Assembly: GCA_947625255.1 (NCBI GenBank)
Contig: CANQNT010000003.1
Location: 1-64,000, forward strand
Direction of reading: 5' to 3'
Source of the DNA: an uncultured Acetatifactor sp.
GTDB lineage: Bacteria; Bacillota; Clostridia; Lachnospirales; Lachnospiraceae
DNA length: 64,000 nucleotides
Below the pieces are notes generated by a model, which saw only the letters and a list, made by a program, of their open reading frames with translations, did not search any database and had not been told where the DNA came from. Positions 36,008 to 45,177 of the stretch are shown here, piece by piece; the first letter of the stretch is position 1; each line of letters begins with the position of its first letter. Made by a program: the position numbers and the translations under genes.

Positions 36008-36784
36008 TTAGCCCAGAGCCACGTCCAGAGCCATCATAATGGTAAAGCCCGCGGCAAAGCAGATGGTTCCAATGTTGGAATGTTTCCCCACGGACATCTC
36101 CGGGATCAGGTCCTCCACCACCACATAAAGCATGGCTCCCGCCGCGAAGCCTAACAAATACGGCAAAACCGGGGTAAAAAGCTCCGCCATGCAAATGGTA
36201 AGCACGGCCCCAAGGGGCTCCACCACACCGGAGAGCACGCCCCAGGCGAAAGCCCGTCCCTTGCTGGCTCCCTCCGCCCGAAGAGGCATGGAAATGATGG
36301 CTCCCTCTGGGAAGTTCTGGATGGCGATACCCAGGGCCAGTACGATCACGGCCATCATGGAAATATCGCTTTGCCCTGTCAGCCATCCGGCGCACACCAC
36401 GCCCACGGCCATTCCCTCAGGGATATTGTGCAAAATCACGGCCAACACCATCATGGCCGTTTTCGGCAGTCCGACGGCAGGTCCTTCCGCCTCTTCTCCC
36501 TCATGATGCAGATGGGGAATCACATGATCCAACAATAGCAGGAACAAAACCCCCAGCCAGACACCCATGCCCGCCGGCAGGAATGCCCATCTGCCCATTT
36601 TCTCTGACTGATCCATCGCCGGGATCAGCAGACTCCAGACACTGGCGGCCGTCATCACGCCGGCCGCAAACCCCAGCAAACCATGCCGGACCCTATGACT
36701 CATATCCCCCCGCATAAAAAACACGCAGGCGGCCCCCATGGATGTACCCAAAAAGGGCAGCAGCACACTGCACATAATCTCCAT
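36008..36784 (-). CDS. ZIP-family metal transporter
   Basis: A 258-residue membrane protein with about eight helices. The metal-binding motif HNIPEGMAVGV lies in helix IV, and the paired QNFPEGAIISMPL is in helix V. A histidine/acid loop (HVIPHLHHEGEEAEG) joins helices III and IV. The family moves zinc, iron or manganese into the cytoplasm. The start at 36784 follows AAGGGAGATTGTT. It is 90 bases after the stop of the solute-binding gene; fragments of that gene's duplicate lie on its other side. Confidence 0.92.
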   Translation of the reverse strand: MEIMCSVLLPFLGTSMGAACVFFMRGDMSHRVRHGLLGFAAGVMTAASVWSLLIPAMDQSEKMGRWAFLPAGMGVWLGVLFLLLLDHVIPHLHHEGEEAEGPAVGLPKTAMMVLAVILHNIPEGMAVGVVCAGWLTGQSDISMMAVIVLALGIAIQNFPEGAIISMPLRAEGASKGRAFAWGVLSGVVEPLGAVLTICMAELFTPVLPYLLGFAAGAMLYVVVEDLIPEMSVGKHSNIGTICFAAGFTIMMALDVALG

Positions 36785-36873
36785 AACAATCTCCCTTCCA
36801 GAGCGCATACCCGACCGGGCAGCGGGGATGGCAGATTCGCAGATTCACGTTTGCCATCACTCCTTTTTTCTCT

Positions 36874-39321
36874 TCACTCCTGCAAATACAAGGATACACG
36901 ATTCTGAATAATGGCAGCAACGTCTCCCGCGCTCTTCTGTCCCTCGAAATAGGCAGCGGTTTCTTCATCAATAATGTCTATGATCTGTGTGTCATATTCA
37001 GAATGTCCGCTGACACTGTCCACCAGGGCCCTGACGGTATCCGCTTCCTCCTGGCTCGCGTGGTAAACAATATAGGTTTCGGTAAAGGCATTCGTGATCG
37101 CATCCTTGGCAGACTCTCTTTGATTGCCGTCGGGATCTACCCAATAAGACGGCGTCATGTCCAACTCCATTTTTTCCTCAAAGGCCTTTTCCCAAATCGG
37201 GAAACCGGCGGAGGACAGGTCGAGTCCCTCTCCCAGGCAATACTTGATAAATTCCCAGGCGCCTTCCTGGTTATTTCCCAGGGCATTGATGGACAAAATA
37301 GACCCAAAGGCCGCCACCGTGCCGGAGCCCTGACTGCAAGGATATCCGACCACGCTCACTTCTCCCCCGTAAACCTCTTTCTCCAACTGATAATCAGAGA
37401 CGTCCTGGAAAATGGCGGAGGACATGACCACCTCCCCATCACGCACTCCCACCAGATAATTGACGGATTCCGGTCCCTGATAGTCCTTGACAAAGGCCAG
37501 AAGATCTTCAAATTCCTCCGTTTCAAAAGAGCAAGTTCTGTTTTTCCAATCCACGAACTCCTCCATAGAATAAGAAACGAGCCAACTGATCACGCTTCGG
37601 TCCGAGATCTTCAGTCCGTCAATGGCATTGATGGTCCTGCCCTTTTCCTTCAGGACCTCCATCAGTTCTTTTATCGTCAGCCCTGACCGATCTCCGAACA
37701 CATCCCTGCTCCCCACCATGGTACAGAGCCAGAAATCAGGAGCGATGACGTACAGATGCCCATCCTCTTCATAGGCCTGCAGGATCGAGGACACAAAATC
37801 CTCTTTGGTATATTCCTCTTCCCTGGCCATAAAATCATACAGATCCGCCAACACTCCCTTGTCAGCAAGCACATGCTCCAGAGATAAATCCAGGTTAAGC
37901 ACGTCCGCCCCGCCCTCTGTCAGGATCTCCATGATAAACTGTCGCTCCAGCTCCTCGGAACTGTACGTTTCAAAGGCACTGTCCGTATTGTAGGGCCGCT
38001 GCAGGATTTCCGCCCGATAGGTTTCGTTATAACGATTAAAGGACCGCACATAGCCGCTCAACTCACTAAATTCCGAATTCGCGTATATGGTCCCGATGGT
38101 GATCACCTGCCTGAGATCCTCGCCGATCTCCAACATGGTATATTCCATGTCCCCATAATAGCCCATACGGTCCACCATTTGAAGCTGCCGTCCGTTCCAG
38201 TCCAGGCTGACCACGAAATCAGCCGTCAGCCCCAGATCGTTGATATCCAGCACCTTCTGAGAGGCCTGTTCCTCATACCGATACTCATAGATTCCGGTCC
38301 CTTCGCAATACAAAAATCCTCCCGACACCGCCTCAATGGGTTCATAAAGAGAATAAAGCGACAGGTTCTTATCCACATCCCGGTCCGGCGTGCCGAACCC
38401 CTTTGCCGCCACATCGAACCGCTGGGCGTAGATTCCATCCTGATCCCTCGCCATCATAAGCGGGTCTCCCGTTTCCGTGGGTAAAAGTCCCACGAAAATG
38501 AAGCCTTCCTTATCATCCACGAATTCTTTGTAAAACAAAGGCTGGAACCGCGGATCCCTGACATAAACCCGATCCTGCTCCACCATGGCTTCCGCCTTAC
38601 CCTTTCCATACAAAGCCAATTCACTAAAATATACCTTGTACCACAGATAATAATTCCCCGCTTCATCCTGATACATGGCCCTGGGCTCCTGATCCATCAG
38701 GACCTCTCTGTCCTCCAAGACAAAATCCTCCGCCTCTTCAGGCTGGCCGCCCACACTGTCAATGATCCAGAGCTTGTCCATGTCACCCTGATTCCCAAAA
38801 AGACAGATTCTTCCATCCCTGTCCTGCTCGATCATCCAGATAACCACATCCTCCGGGAACGTGAACTGCTCCAGCACCTTACCTCCCTCCAGGGCGATCC
38901 GCTCCAACGCAAACGCCTCCCCGTTCCAATAGGCCCCATAGAGACTATCTTCCAAAACCAGGGTCGCATAATATTCCTGCGCGAAAGCCAGATGATGACT
39001 GCGCCAGCTGACCTCCTCGCCTCCCATAACGTCCAGGGGACTCCCCATCATGGAAAGCTCGTCCGTTTCGCCGTTTTCTCCTCCGGTACCGGACGCCTGG
39101 CCGTTCTCCCCGGCGTCATTTCCCGAGTCCGCAGGATTTCCGGCGCCGTCTCCGTCACCTGCGGAAGTCCCAACGATTCCGTTTCCGGAACCCTCTTTTT
39201 CCGATCCACCGGCGCACCCCGTCAGACCCCATAGCAAAAGGCCGATGATCAGACAGCTCAACAAGACCGCCTTTCGGCCCACTTCCAAAGTTTTCCCGCC
39301 GCTTACTTTCGCGTTGTCCAT
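36874..39321 (-). CDS. Large extracellular solute-binding lipoprotein
   Basis: An 815-residue exported lipoprotein. Signal peptide and lipobox: LLSCLIIGLLLWGLTGCAG. A Gly/Asp/Glu-rich linker (about 50-105) follows. Residues about 110-430 form a beta-rich region (FTFPEDVVIWMIEQDRDGRI, DEAGNYYLWYKVYF, MMARDQDGIYAQRFD) suggestive of a propeller. Residues about 440-815 resemble a family-1 solute-binding domain (GGADVLNLDLSLEHVLADKG, AFGSILSINALGNNQEGAWEFIKYCL). Usual solute-binding proteins have about 420-550 residues, so the front half is an addition. No sugar ABC permease is adjacent; the protein may be a sensor or recruit distant permeases. Confidence 0.8.
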   Translation of the reverse strand: MDNAKVSGGKTLEVGRKAVLLSCLIIGLLLWGLTGCAGGSEKEGSGNGIVGTSAGDGDGAGNPADSGNDAGENGQASGTGGENGETDELSMMGSPLDVMGGEEVSWRSHHLAFAQEYYATLVLEDSLYGAYWNGEAFALERIALEGGKVLEQFTFPEDVVIWMIEQDRDGRICLFGNQGDMDKLWIIDSVGGQPEEAEDFVLEDREVLMDQEPRAMYQDEAGNYYLWYKVYFSELALYGKGKAEAMVEQDRVYVRDPRFQPLFYKEFVDDKEGFIFVGLLPTETGDPLMMARDQDGIYAQRFDVAAKGFGTPDRDVDKNLSLYSLYEPIEAVSGGFLYCEGTGIYEYRYEEQASQKVLDINDLGLTADFVVSLDWNGRQLQMVDRMGYYGDMEYTMLEIGEDLRQVITIGTIYANSEFSELSGYVRSFNRYNETYRAEILQRPYNTDSAFETYSSEELERQFIMEILTEGGADVLNLDLSLEHVLADKGVLADLYDFMAREEEYTKEDFVSSILQAYEEDGHLYVIAPDFWLCTMVGSRDVFGDRSGLTIKELMEVLKEKGRTINAIDGLKISDRSVISWLVSYSMEEFVDWKNRTCSFETEEFEDLLAFVKDYQGPESVNYLVGVRDGEVVMSSAIFQDVSDYQLEKEVYGGEVSVVGYPCSQGSGTVAAFGSILSINALGNNQEGAWEFIKYCLGEGLDLSSAGFPIWEKAFEEKMELDMTPSYWVDPDGNQRESAKDAITNAFTETYIVYHASQEEADTVRALVDSVSGHSEYDTQIIDIIDEETAAYFEGQKSAGDVAAIIQNRVSLYLQE

Positions 39322-39537
39322 TCCGTGCCCTCCATTTTTTCGATGCAAGTAACGTCAAAAAACCCTGTCGGACTTCGGGAGCCCGCAGATTGTATGCCAT
39401 ATTCTATCCACTTACACTATAATCGAATTCCGACGGACACGCAAGATGGTTTTTCTTACAAGTTCTTACAACTTTCTTAAAAGGATTACGATTCACTTTG
39501 AACGATTCCAATCCGGCTAAAACGGGGGGTGCGGCCG

Positions 39538-40428
39538 CTACTCAGGAAACCACACCCAAATCCGCAACCGTCCGTCCTCGTAGGAAGCAGCCATGTTCCC
39601 TTCCATTTCTTCCACCAATGTCCGGGCGATGCTTAGCCCCAGCCCCGTGGATCCACGGCCCCCTTCCACGGTATAAAACCGGTCAAACAGTTTTCCCAAC
39701 TGCACCTCGTTCAGATTCCGGGCACTGTTGGAAAAGGTCACCAGGCCGCCCGGGGACAACACAATCTCCAGATCGCCGTCGCTGTACTTCAGGGCATTGC
39801 TCAACAGATTGTCAAAAATGCGGGACAAGGCACCGCCGTCCAGTCTGCGGAAGACCTTCTCTTCCGGCAGGCTGATTATGGGAGAAATCTGCCGCTCTTT
39901 CAGCGCCGCATAAAATTCCGCAACGCTTTCCTCCAGCACCTGCCCCAGTGCCACCTCTTCCCGTTTCAGAACTTTTGACGGGTTGATGATCACGGAATAA
40001 GCAAAAAGCTCCTCCGTCAAACGCTTCAGTTCCTCTGCCCTGCCGCGAACCACTTCCACATAACGGGACACCGCGGGAGACATTTCTTCTTCCTCCAACA
40101 ATTCCAGATAGCTGATCATGGCCGTCAGCGGAGTCCGCAAATCATGAGAAATATTGGTAATGGCATTTTTCAGTTCCAAGTCCCCCTGTTGAAAGCGATG
40201 ACGCTGTCCGCGCAGTGTTGCAAGCTGTTCATTGATGCCTGCCGCCAGTTTCCGCATATGACGGTCTCTGCCGGAAATGTCGATGAGGGTATTGGTGTCG
40301 GTCTGCAGCCGGTCGGCAAAGGCGCACCGGATCTCCTCCGCGGATTTTTGCAGCAAATGAATTTTCACAAGCAGCACGGCAGCGGCCGCCGCCATGATAC
40401 AGACCGTCATTCCCAACCAGACTTCCAT
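39538..40428 (-). CDS. Sensor histidine kinase
   Basis: A 296-residue kinase with one N-terminal membrane helix (VCIMAAAAAVLLVKIHLL), a short coiled-coil linker, H box NAITNISHDLRTPLTAMISY, N box RIFDNLLSNALKYSDGD, and G boxes GGRGSTGLGLSIARTLVEEM. There is no extracellular sensing domain, which is typical of kinases that sense through a partner ABC transporter. It is the last gene of a regulator-ATPase-permease-kinase unit, consistent with a bacitracin- or lantibiotic-type resistance module. Confidence 0.9.
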   Translation of the reverse strand: MEVWLGMTVCIMAAAAAVLLVKIHLLQKSAEEIRCAFADRLQTDTNTLIDISGRDRHMRKLAAGINEQLATLRGQRHRFQQGDLELKNAITNISHDLRTPLTAMISYLELLEEEEMSPAVSRYVEVVRGRAEELKRLTEELFAYSVIINPSKVLKREEVALGQVLEESVAEFYAALKERQISPIISLPEEKVFRRLDGGALSRIFDNLLSNALKYSDGDLEIVLSPGGLVTFSNSARNLNEVQLGKLFDRFYTVEGGRGSTGLGLSIARTLVEEMEGNMAASYEDGRLRIWVWFPE

Positions 40429-40438
40429 TGTTTACTCC

Positions 40439-41284
40439 TCATTTCAGATTCTTCTTATCAAAAGCCCATAGCCCCAGCCCTGTACTGCAGATCAAAACCA
40501 ACAAGGAACAAGCCATTTCCCGCCAAGGTCTCTGCACGTTTGCTTCCGTCAAAGCAAAGCCGGGACCCGCGGGCAGCAAATCCAGGATCCACTCATAGAT
40601 CCGGCGCACATTTCCTGTGAGGTAATTAGGATTAGGAGTGTTCCGAACCTGATTCATGGTTTGTTCCCCTTCCTGGATCGTCAGCATATAGCCACTGATC
40701 TCCTCCGGCTCCTGCAGCCCGCCATAAACATATGCGGCGGCCAAAAGCACCATCACAAAAACCAGGACACAAATCACCACCGTTCCCGCCTTGTTCCCGG
40801 AAAGCATACCGCACAGCGTAAAAATTCCCATCATGGCGGAGGTGGACAAAAGCAACAGCAACAGACAAATCAAAAATTTCGGCAGTCCCATGCGCAGCGG
40901 CCCCATCAGGGGAATTCCCATGGCGAAGCTGCCCAGCAGCCACGCCGCCACGAAGCAGCAATTGACCACAAGACAAAGGATGAATCCGGCCAGATAAATC
41001 GTCCTGCGGCTATGGCCCACGATCAGCTTGTTACGCAGCGTCCCGTCGGCATACTCCGTTCCAAGGTAAGTGGCCGCGAAAACAGCGTCCAACAGACCAA
41101 ACCCCAGTACCAGTTGAAACAAATAAGAATCCAGAGCCATCGTGTCCTGCTCATGCAAGGCTCCATATCTCCAATAACACTGTAGCATCAAAAGCGCGGA
41201 AATCACGAAAATCCCCACGATACTGATCCAAAAGGCCTTCTTTTTCCAAAGACGGGCAAAATGAGCGGATAACAGTTTACGCAT
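40439..41284 (-). CDS. ABC-2 type permease
   Basis: A 281-residue membrane protein with about six helices. It starts MRKLLSAHFARLWKKKAFWIS, typical of ABC-2 permeases of lantibiotic-immunity type. Blocks TYLGTEYADGTLRNKLIVGHS and RRTIYLAGFILCLVVNC are the conserved cytosolic-loop region. It overlaps the ATPase gene by eight bases. Unlike BceB it lacks a large extracellular domain, so it is closer to the BcrB/LanEFG-type. Confidence 0.85.
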   Translation of the reverse strand: MRKLLSAHFARLWKKKAFWISIVGIFVISALLMLQCYWRYGALHEQDTMALDSYLFQLVLGFGLLDAVFAATYLGTEYADGTLRNKLIVGHSRRTIYLAGFILCLVVNCCFVAAWLLGSFAMGIPLMGPLRMGLPKFLICLLLLLLSTSAMMGIFTLCGMLSGNKAGTVVICVLVFVMVLLAAAYVYGGLQEPEEISGYMLTIQEGEQTMNQVRNTPNPNYLTGNVRRIYEWILDLLPAGPGFALTEANVQRPWREMACSLLVLICSTGLGLWAFDKKNLK

Positions 41285-42218
41285 GGCTGCCTCCTTTCCG
41301 AAGCCCGTCGGGAGTATCCGACTTCATCAGGCTCACATAATAGCTTTCCAGGCTTTCATCCCGCTCCTGCAGGGACAACACCTCGCAGCCTTCCTTTTCC
41401 AATGCCGCGACCAAACGCGATACACTGATTTTAGCATACACGTCTGCCAAAGTATCGGAAAGAATGGTATATTCCACGTCCATTCCGTCCAGCACCCTCG
41501 CCAGCGCCCCGGTATTGCTGACCTCCATGCGGACACATTTACGGCAGGCCTCCTCCAATTCCGCGGCACTGATCTCCCGGATCAGACAGCCTTTGTCCAA
41601 AAATCCGTAATAGGTGGCAAATTTAGACAACTCCTCCAGAATATGACTGGAAACCAGCACCGTGATGTGCCGCTCCCGGTTGAGCTTCAGGATCAATTCC
41701 CTGATGTCAATGATGCCCTGAGGATCCAGACCATTGGCGGGCTCATCCAACACCAGGAAATCCGGATCCCCCGCCAGAGCCACGCCAATTCCCAGCCGCT
41801 GCCGCATCCCCAGGGAAAAATGCTTTGCCTTTTTCTTACCCGCATCCTCCAGACCTACTGTCCGCAGGATCTTTTCCACCCCTTCAAAGGATGGAAGCCC
41901 CAGGACGCGATACTGCTGCCTGATATTTTCCTCCGCGGTCATATCCGAAAAAATGGACGGTGTCTCCACCACGGCCCCCATCCTCCTGCGGGAAAGGGCA
42001 ATCTGAGGCTCCGTGTTTTTTCGGCCGTAAAGCGCGTAGCTTCCTCCGGTAGGATGCTGCAGGCCACAGATCAGACGGATAAGCGTGGTCTTTCCCGCGC
42101 CGTTCCTGCCCACCAGGCCGTAAATCGAACCCCTGGGCACATTCATAGTAAGCCCTGAAAGCGCCATGCAATGTCCGTAACTCTTGCTCAGAGCATTTGT
42201 TTGTAAAACATATTCCAT
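41277..42218 (-). CDS. ABC transporter ATP-binding protein, BcrA-like
   Basis: A 313-residue ATPase: Walker A YGLVGRNGAGKTTLIRLICG, signature KHFSLGMRQRLGIGVALAGD, Walker B FLVLDEPANGLDPQGI, switch VSSHIL. The C-terminal 80 residues form an accessory domain as in BcrA. ATG at 42218 is preferred because AGGAGG lies nine bases upstream; ATG at 42224 would be too close. It should drive the adjacent permease. Confidence 0.93.
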   Translation of the reverse strand: MEYVLQTNALSKSYGHCMALSGLTMNVPRGSIYGLVGRNGAGKTTLIRLICGLQHPTGGSYALYGRKNTEPQIALSRRRMGAVVETPSIFSDMTAEENIRQQYRVLGLPSFEGVEKILRTVGLEDAGKKKAKHFSLGMRQRLGIGVALAGDPDFLVLDEPANGLDPQGIIDIRELILKLNRERHITVLVSSHILEELSKFATYYGFLDKGCLIREISAAELEEACRKCVRMEVSNTGALARVLDGMDVEYTILSDTLADVYAKISVSRLVAALEKEGCEVLSLQERDESLESYYVSLMKSDTPDGLRKGGSHA

Positions 42219-42294
42219 AACCATTGACCTCCTTTTTTCTATACTGTATCAGACAATGGTTTAGAAAGCGGTTAAGGAAATCGTAAAGAAATGG

Positions 42295-42969
42295 TTAAGA
42301 TATGCGCAGCTTAAAGCCGATTCCCCATACGGCCTCAATGTAATCCCTGCCGCTGATGTCCCGCAGCTTGCGGCGCAGATTGCTGACGTGAATTTTGAGG
42401 GAATTCTCCGTACAGTCCGGCGTATCGAGGCTGATTCGGTCCAACAGATTGGATTTGGGAATCACGCGGTCCGGATTTTGCAGCAAAAGCTTAAGAATGG
42501 CACATTCCGTCCGGGTCAGTCTGGTCTGTCTGCCATCGAAAGAAGCCATATGGGTATCCGCGTCCAACACAAGCCCACCATACGAAAAGAAACGCTCCAC
42601 AGTCTGCCGCTCATCCACGCGGCGCAGCTGCACGGCGATCCTGGCAAGAAGCTCCTTGAGATAAAATGGTTTGGTGACATAATCCACGGCACCGCCTAAC
42701 AAAAGTCCTACCTTATCCTCAGGATCGATTTTGGCGCTGACCACGATGGTGGGAATCCCCTTCAGACGGGGAAGCAGTTCCTCCCCATTTAAGCCGGGAA
42801 GCATAAGATCCAACAGAATCAGGTCCGGCGTGCTCCGGGAAAGAAGAAGCAGGGCCTCCGTGCCGGAATAAGCACGGAGAACATCGTATTTCTCTTTGCG
42901 AAGAGCCTCCTCCAAACCGTTACCGATAGGAATGTCATCGTCTACGATGAGAATTTGTTTCATGGACAC
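42295..42969 (-). CDS. OmpR-family response regulator
   Basis: A 224-residue regulator. Receiver domain: KQILIVDDDIPIG acidic pair, phospho-acceptor Asp in PDLILLDLMLPG, VVSAKIDPEDKV and the lysine in VTKPFYLKELLARI. A winged-helix DNA-binding domain follows (LTRTECAILKLLLQNPDRVI, then DCTENSLKIHVSNLRRKL). First gene of a four-gene unit with the ABC pair and the histidine kinase, its likely partner. A 76-base gap separates it from the ATPase gene. Confidence 0.94.
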   Translation of the reverse strand: MSMKQILIVDDDIPIGNGLEEALRKEKYDVLRAYSGTEALLLLSRSTPDLILLDLMLPGLNGEELLPRLKGIPTIVVSAKIDPEDKVGLLLGGAVDYVTKPFYLKELLARIAVQLRRVDERQTVERFFSYGGLVLDADTHMASFDGRQTRLTRTECAILKLLLQNPDRVIPKSNLLDRISLDTPDCTENSLKIHVSNLRRKLRDISGRDYIEAVWGIGFKLRIS

Positions 42970-43077
42970 ACATCCTCCTTGCGGCTAGCGATCCGCCGCC
43001 TTACCGTTCACGTCCCGTTACCCATAAAGAAACGCCCGTCCATGGCCTCCTCCGAGTTGTAACACAAGGCTTTCCGT

Positions 43078-43533
43078 CTATAGCGGGTCGGAAGAAGAAT
43101 GGGTCAGTTTCCCAAGTAATTCGTACAAGATTTGGTACAAGGCCTGTGCCTTCGCCGGTTCCAGATCCACGCAGGCGGCAAGACGCGCAGGCACGGTAAG
43201 AGCTTTTTCTCTCAGCGCCTCGCCCTTTTGGGTGAGAGTGACAATCAGGTCCCGTTCATCCTTGGCGGAACGGCACCTTGAAACATAGCCTTTTTCCTCC
43301 AGGCGTTTCAGGAGGGGTGTCAGGGTGCTGGAATCCAGATATAAAAATTCCCCTACTTCTTTTACCCGCAGCTTTTTCCGTTCCCACATCACCATCATGG
43401 TAATGTACTGTGTGTAAGTAAGGTCCAGCTCGTCCAAATATGGCTTATATGCTTTGACGACTTCCTTGGCGCAAGCATAGAGGGGAAAGCAAATCTGGTT
43501 ATCAAGCCGCAAGGGATCGTATCGATCAGCCAT
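43078..43533 (-). CDS. MarR-family transcriptional regulator
   Basis: A 151-residue regulator with the winged helix LRVKEVGEFLYLDSSTLTPL, then LLKRLEEKGYVSRCRSAKDE and RDLIVTLTQKGEALREKA. A cysteine near the N-terminus (NQICFPLYACAKEVV) is at the place of the redox-sensing Cys of the OhrR group, so peroxide sensing is possible. It is only 12 bases downstream of the broken flavodoxin gene in the same direction. Confidence 0.9.
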   Translation of the reverse strand: MADRYDPLRLDNQICFPLYACAKEVVKAYKPYLDELDLTYTQYITMMVMWERKKLRVKEVGEFLYLDSSTLTPLLKRLEEKGYVSRCRSAKDERDLIVTLTQKGEALREKALTVPARLAACVDLEPAKAQALYQILYELLGKLTHSSSDPL

Positions 43534-43545
43534 CTCGTCTTCTCC

Positions 43546-43826
43546 TTATGAAATCATTTTCCTCGCGAAATCAGCCGCCGCCCTGCAATCACCCGCATCC
43601 GGCTTACCCTTATGCGGCATGGCAAAAGAGCCTTTGTAGGCGAACTCCTTTTCACCCGATCATCCACTCCATAGGCATAGACCGAGCTGCCAAGGAACAA
43701 AAGATCCACATCCTCTGTAAGCGGCTCTGACGTGGTCTTGGTTTCCACGCCAACCGCTTCCGCGATTGCATCCGCCAGCTTCTTCGTATTTCCCCCGCGG
43801 GAATAGTACCGAACCGTAACTTTCAT
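43546..43826 (-). pseudogene. Flavodoxin, broken by internal deletion
   Basis: MKVTVRYYSRGGNTKKLADA and LTEDVDLLFLGSSVYAYGVD is the N-terminal half of a small flavodoxin. The frame then shifts, and another frame gives EFAYKGSFAMPHKGKPDAGD followed by CRAAADFARKMIS and a stop at 43546, which is the normal C-terminus. About 40 residues are missing between the two parts. The gene probably formed a flavodoxin-marR operon. Confidence 0.8.
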
Positions 43827-43976
43827 GGTTCCTCTCCTCCTGTTCTTCAAGCTTTCGCCGCTTCTCATTCAGCATTATACGCCGCCTTTACGGTCTTTGT
43901 CAACTAATCCGCGCAGGAAGTCGGCCAGCGACGCAGAAACATATTATCTTCACTGCCGTGCCACTTTTTAGCACGC

Positions 43977-44060
43977 AAAAAAGCTGCTCCTTTCCGGGCA
44001 AAGCCGAACTCCGCACACTGATCTCATGCCGCGAAAGTCCGACTGCCGAAAAGGAGCAGC
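43977..44060 (-). terminator. Terminator of the SDR gene
   Basis: GCTGCTCCTTT (43983-43993) and AAAGGAGCAGC (44050-44060) are perfect 11-bp arms around a GC-rich inner structure, and a minus-strand T-run of six follows. It is 38 bases past the SDR stop at 44098. Confidence 0.75.
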
Positions 44061-44097
44061 TCTATTTTTTACCAAAGCCCCTGCAGCGGGCACTTCC

Positions 44098-44898
44098 TTA
44101 CGGTCTCAAGCCCATGCCGCCTTCCAGGGTCAATGTCTCGCCGGTCAGATACTTGAAGTCAGGATGTGCAAGCTGTACGCAGACACGTCCGATCTCCAGT
44201 TCGGGATCACCGTAATGGCCCATAGGAGGCATATGCACGTTCTTCGCGAACGCTTCCGGATAAGCCTCTTGGAAGTTCTCCAGCTGGGAAGTCCATGCGA
44301 TCGGGCAAATCACGTTGACATTGATGCCGTCCTTGCCCCACTCGGTAGCCGCCACTCGGGATAAGCCTCTGATTCCTTCCTTGGCAGCCGCATAAGCGCA
44401 CTGACCAAAGTTGCCGAACAGACCGGCGCCGGAAGCGAAATTGATCACGCTGCCCTTGGTTTCCTTAAGGTAAGGATAGCTGGCCTTCATATAATAAAAT
44501 ACCGCATACAATCCGGAATACAGCGCCAGATTGAACTGATCCGTGGTATGATCCGCCAAAGGCACGCCGGAAGCGGACGCCTGGGCATTGTTGATGAGCA
44601 CGTCGATTCTTCCAAAAGCCTCGATGGTCTGCCTCACCACTTCATTTACCACGGCCTCATTATCAGCGCCGGCGTTCACGTCTGCCTGCACGGTCAGCAC
44701 CTTGATCCCATAAAGTCTCTCCAATTCCTCCTTGGCATCCTCCAGCTTCTTTACATTACGGCCGGTGATCACCAGATTGGCGCCCTCCTTGGCATATGCG
44801 GTAGCGATACCATAACCAATGGATCCGCAGCCGCCATTCTTTAACACCGCGCGGCCAGCGCCGGTGATAATCGCCGTCTTACCAGTTAAAAATCCCAT
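44098..44898 (-). CDS. Short-chain dehydrogenase/reductase
   Basis: A 266-residue NAD(P)-dependent oxidoreductase. The catalytic Tyr and Lys are in CAYAAAKEGIRGLSRVAATE, the Ser in VINFASGAG, and NNAQ occupies the position of the NNAG motif. The cofactor loop TGAGRAVLKNGGCGSIGYGI is longer than the usual TGxxxGIG: an insert of about eight residues lies between the glycines. The C-terminus LTGETLTLEGGMGLRP is typical of classical SDRs. A GGAGAG-type site precedes the ATG at 44898. Monocistronic. Substrate not evident. Confidence 0.92.
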   Translation of the reverse strand: MGFLTGKTAIITGAGRAVLKNGGCGSIGYGIATAYAKEGANLVITGRNVKKLEDAKEELERLYGIKVLTVQADVNAGADNEAVVNEVVRQTIEAFGRIDVLINNAQASASGVPLADHTTDQFNLALYSGLYAVFYYMKASYPYLKETKGSVINFASGAGLFGNFGQCAYAAAKEGIRGLSRVAATEWGKDGINVNVICPIAWTSQLENFQEAYPEAFAKNVHMPPMGHYGDPELEIGRVCVQLAHPDFKYLTGETLTLEGGMGLRP

Positions 44899-45037
44899 CT
44901 TAATTCTCTCCTCTCTGTAAAGTGTTTGGTAAAAACAAAATCGATATCCTTTTCAGATGCTTTCAGTATATTCCATTTCCCTCATTTTGGCAAGCAAAAT
45001 CGTGGGACAAGTACCGGAAAGTTATGATCAGCAGGGA

Positions 45038-45054
45038 ATCAACCAACAGTTGAT
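45038..45054. promoter_or_regulatory. Small inverted repeat upstream of the HTH-solenoid gene
   Basis: ATCAAC (45038-45043) and GTTGAT (45049-45054) with a 5-base spacer lie about 125 bases before the start at 45178. A related ATTCAAC...AATTGAT stretch follows at about 45077-45098. They could be a binding site for the encoded helix-turn-helix protein. Confidence 0.3.
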
Positions 45055-45177
45055 AAAATTTTTTTGCACAAAAAGATGATTCAACAAATAATTGATAGCT
45101 TTTTTTCTGAATTTCAATTATACTTTTATCATCGGGACCGAAACAAAATGATAATCAAAAGAAAGGAAACCTCCATT

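Noticed and set aside
35998..36395. The front part of a 241-residue minus-strand frame seemingly continuing the GHKL kinase
   Set aside because: This part is out of frame within the ZIP gene and has Gly/Arg-rich shadow composition; only the last 75-85 codons are kinase-like.
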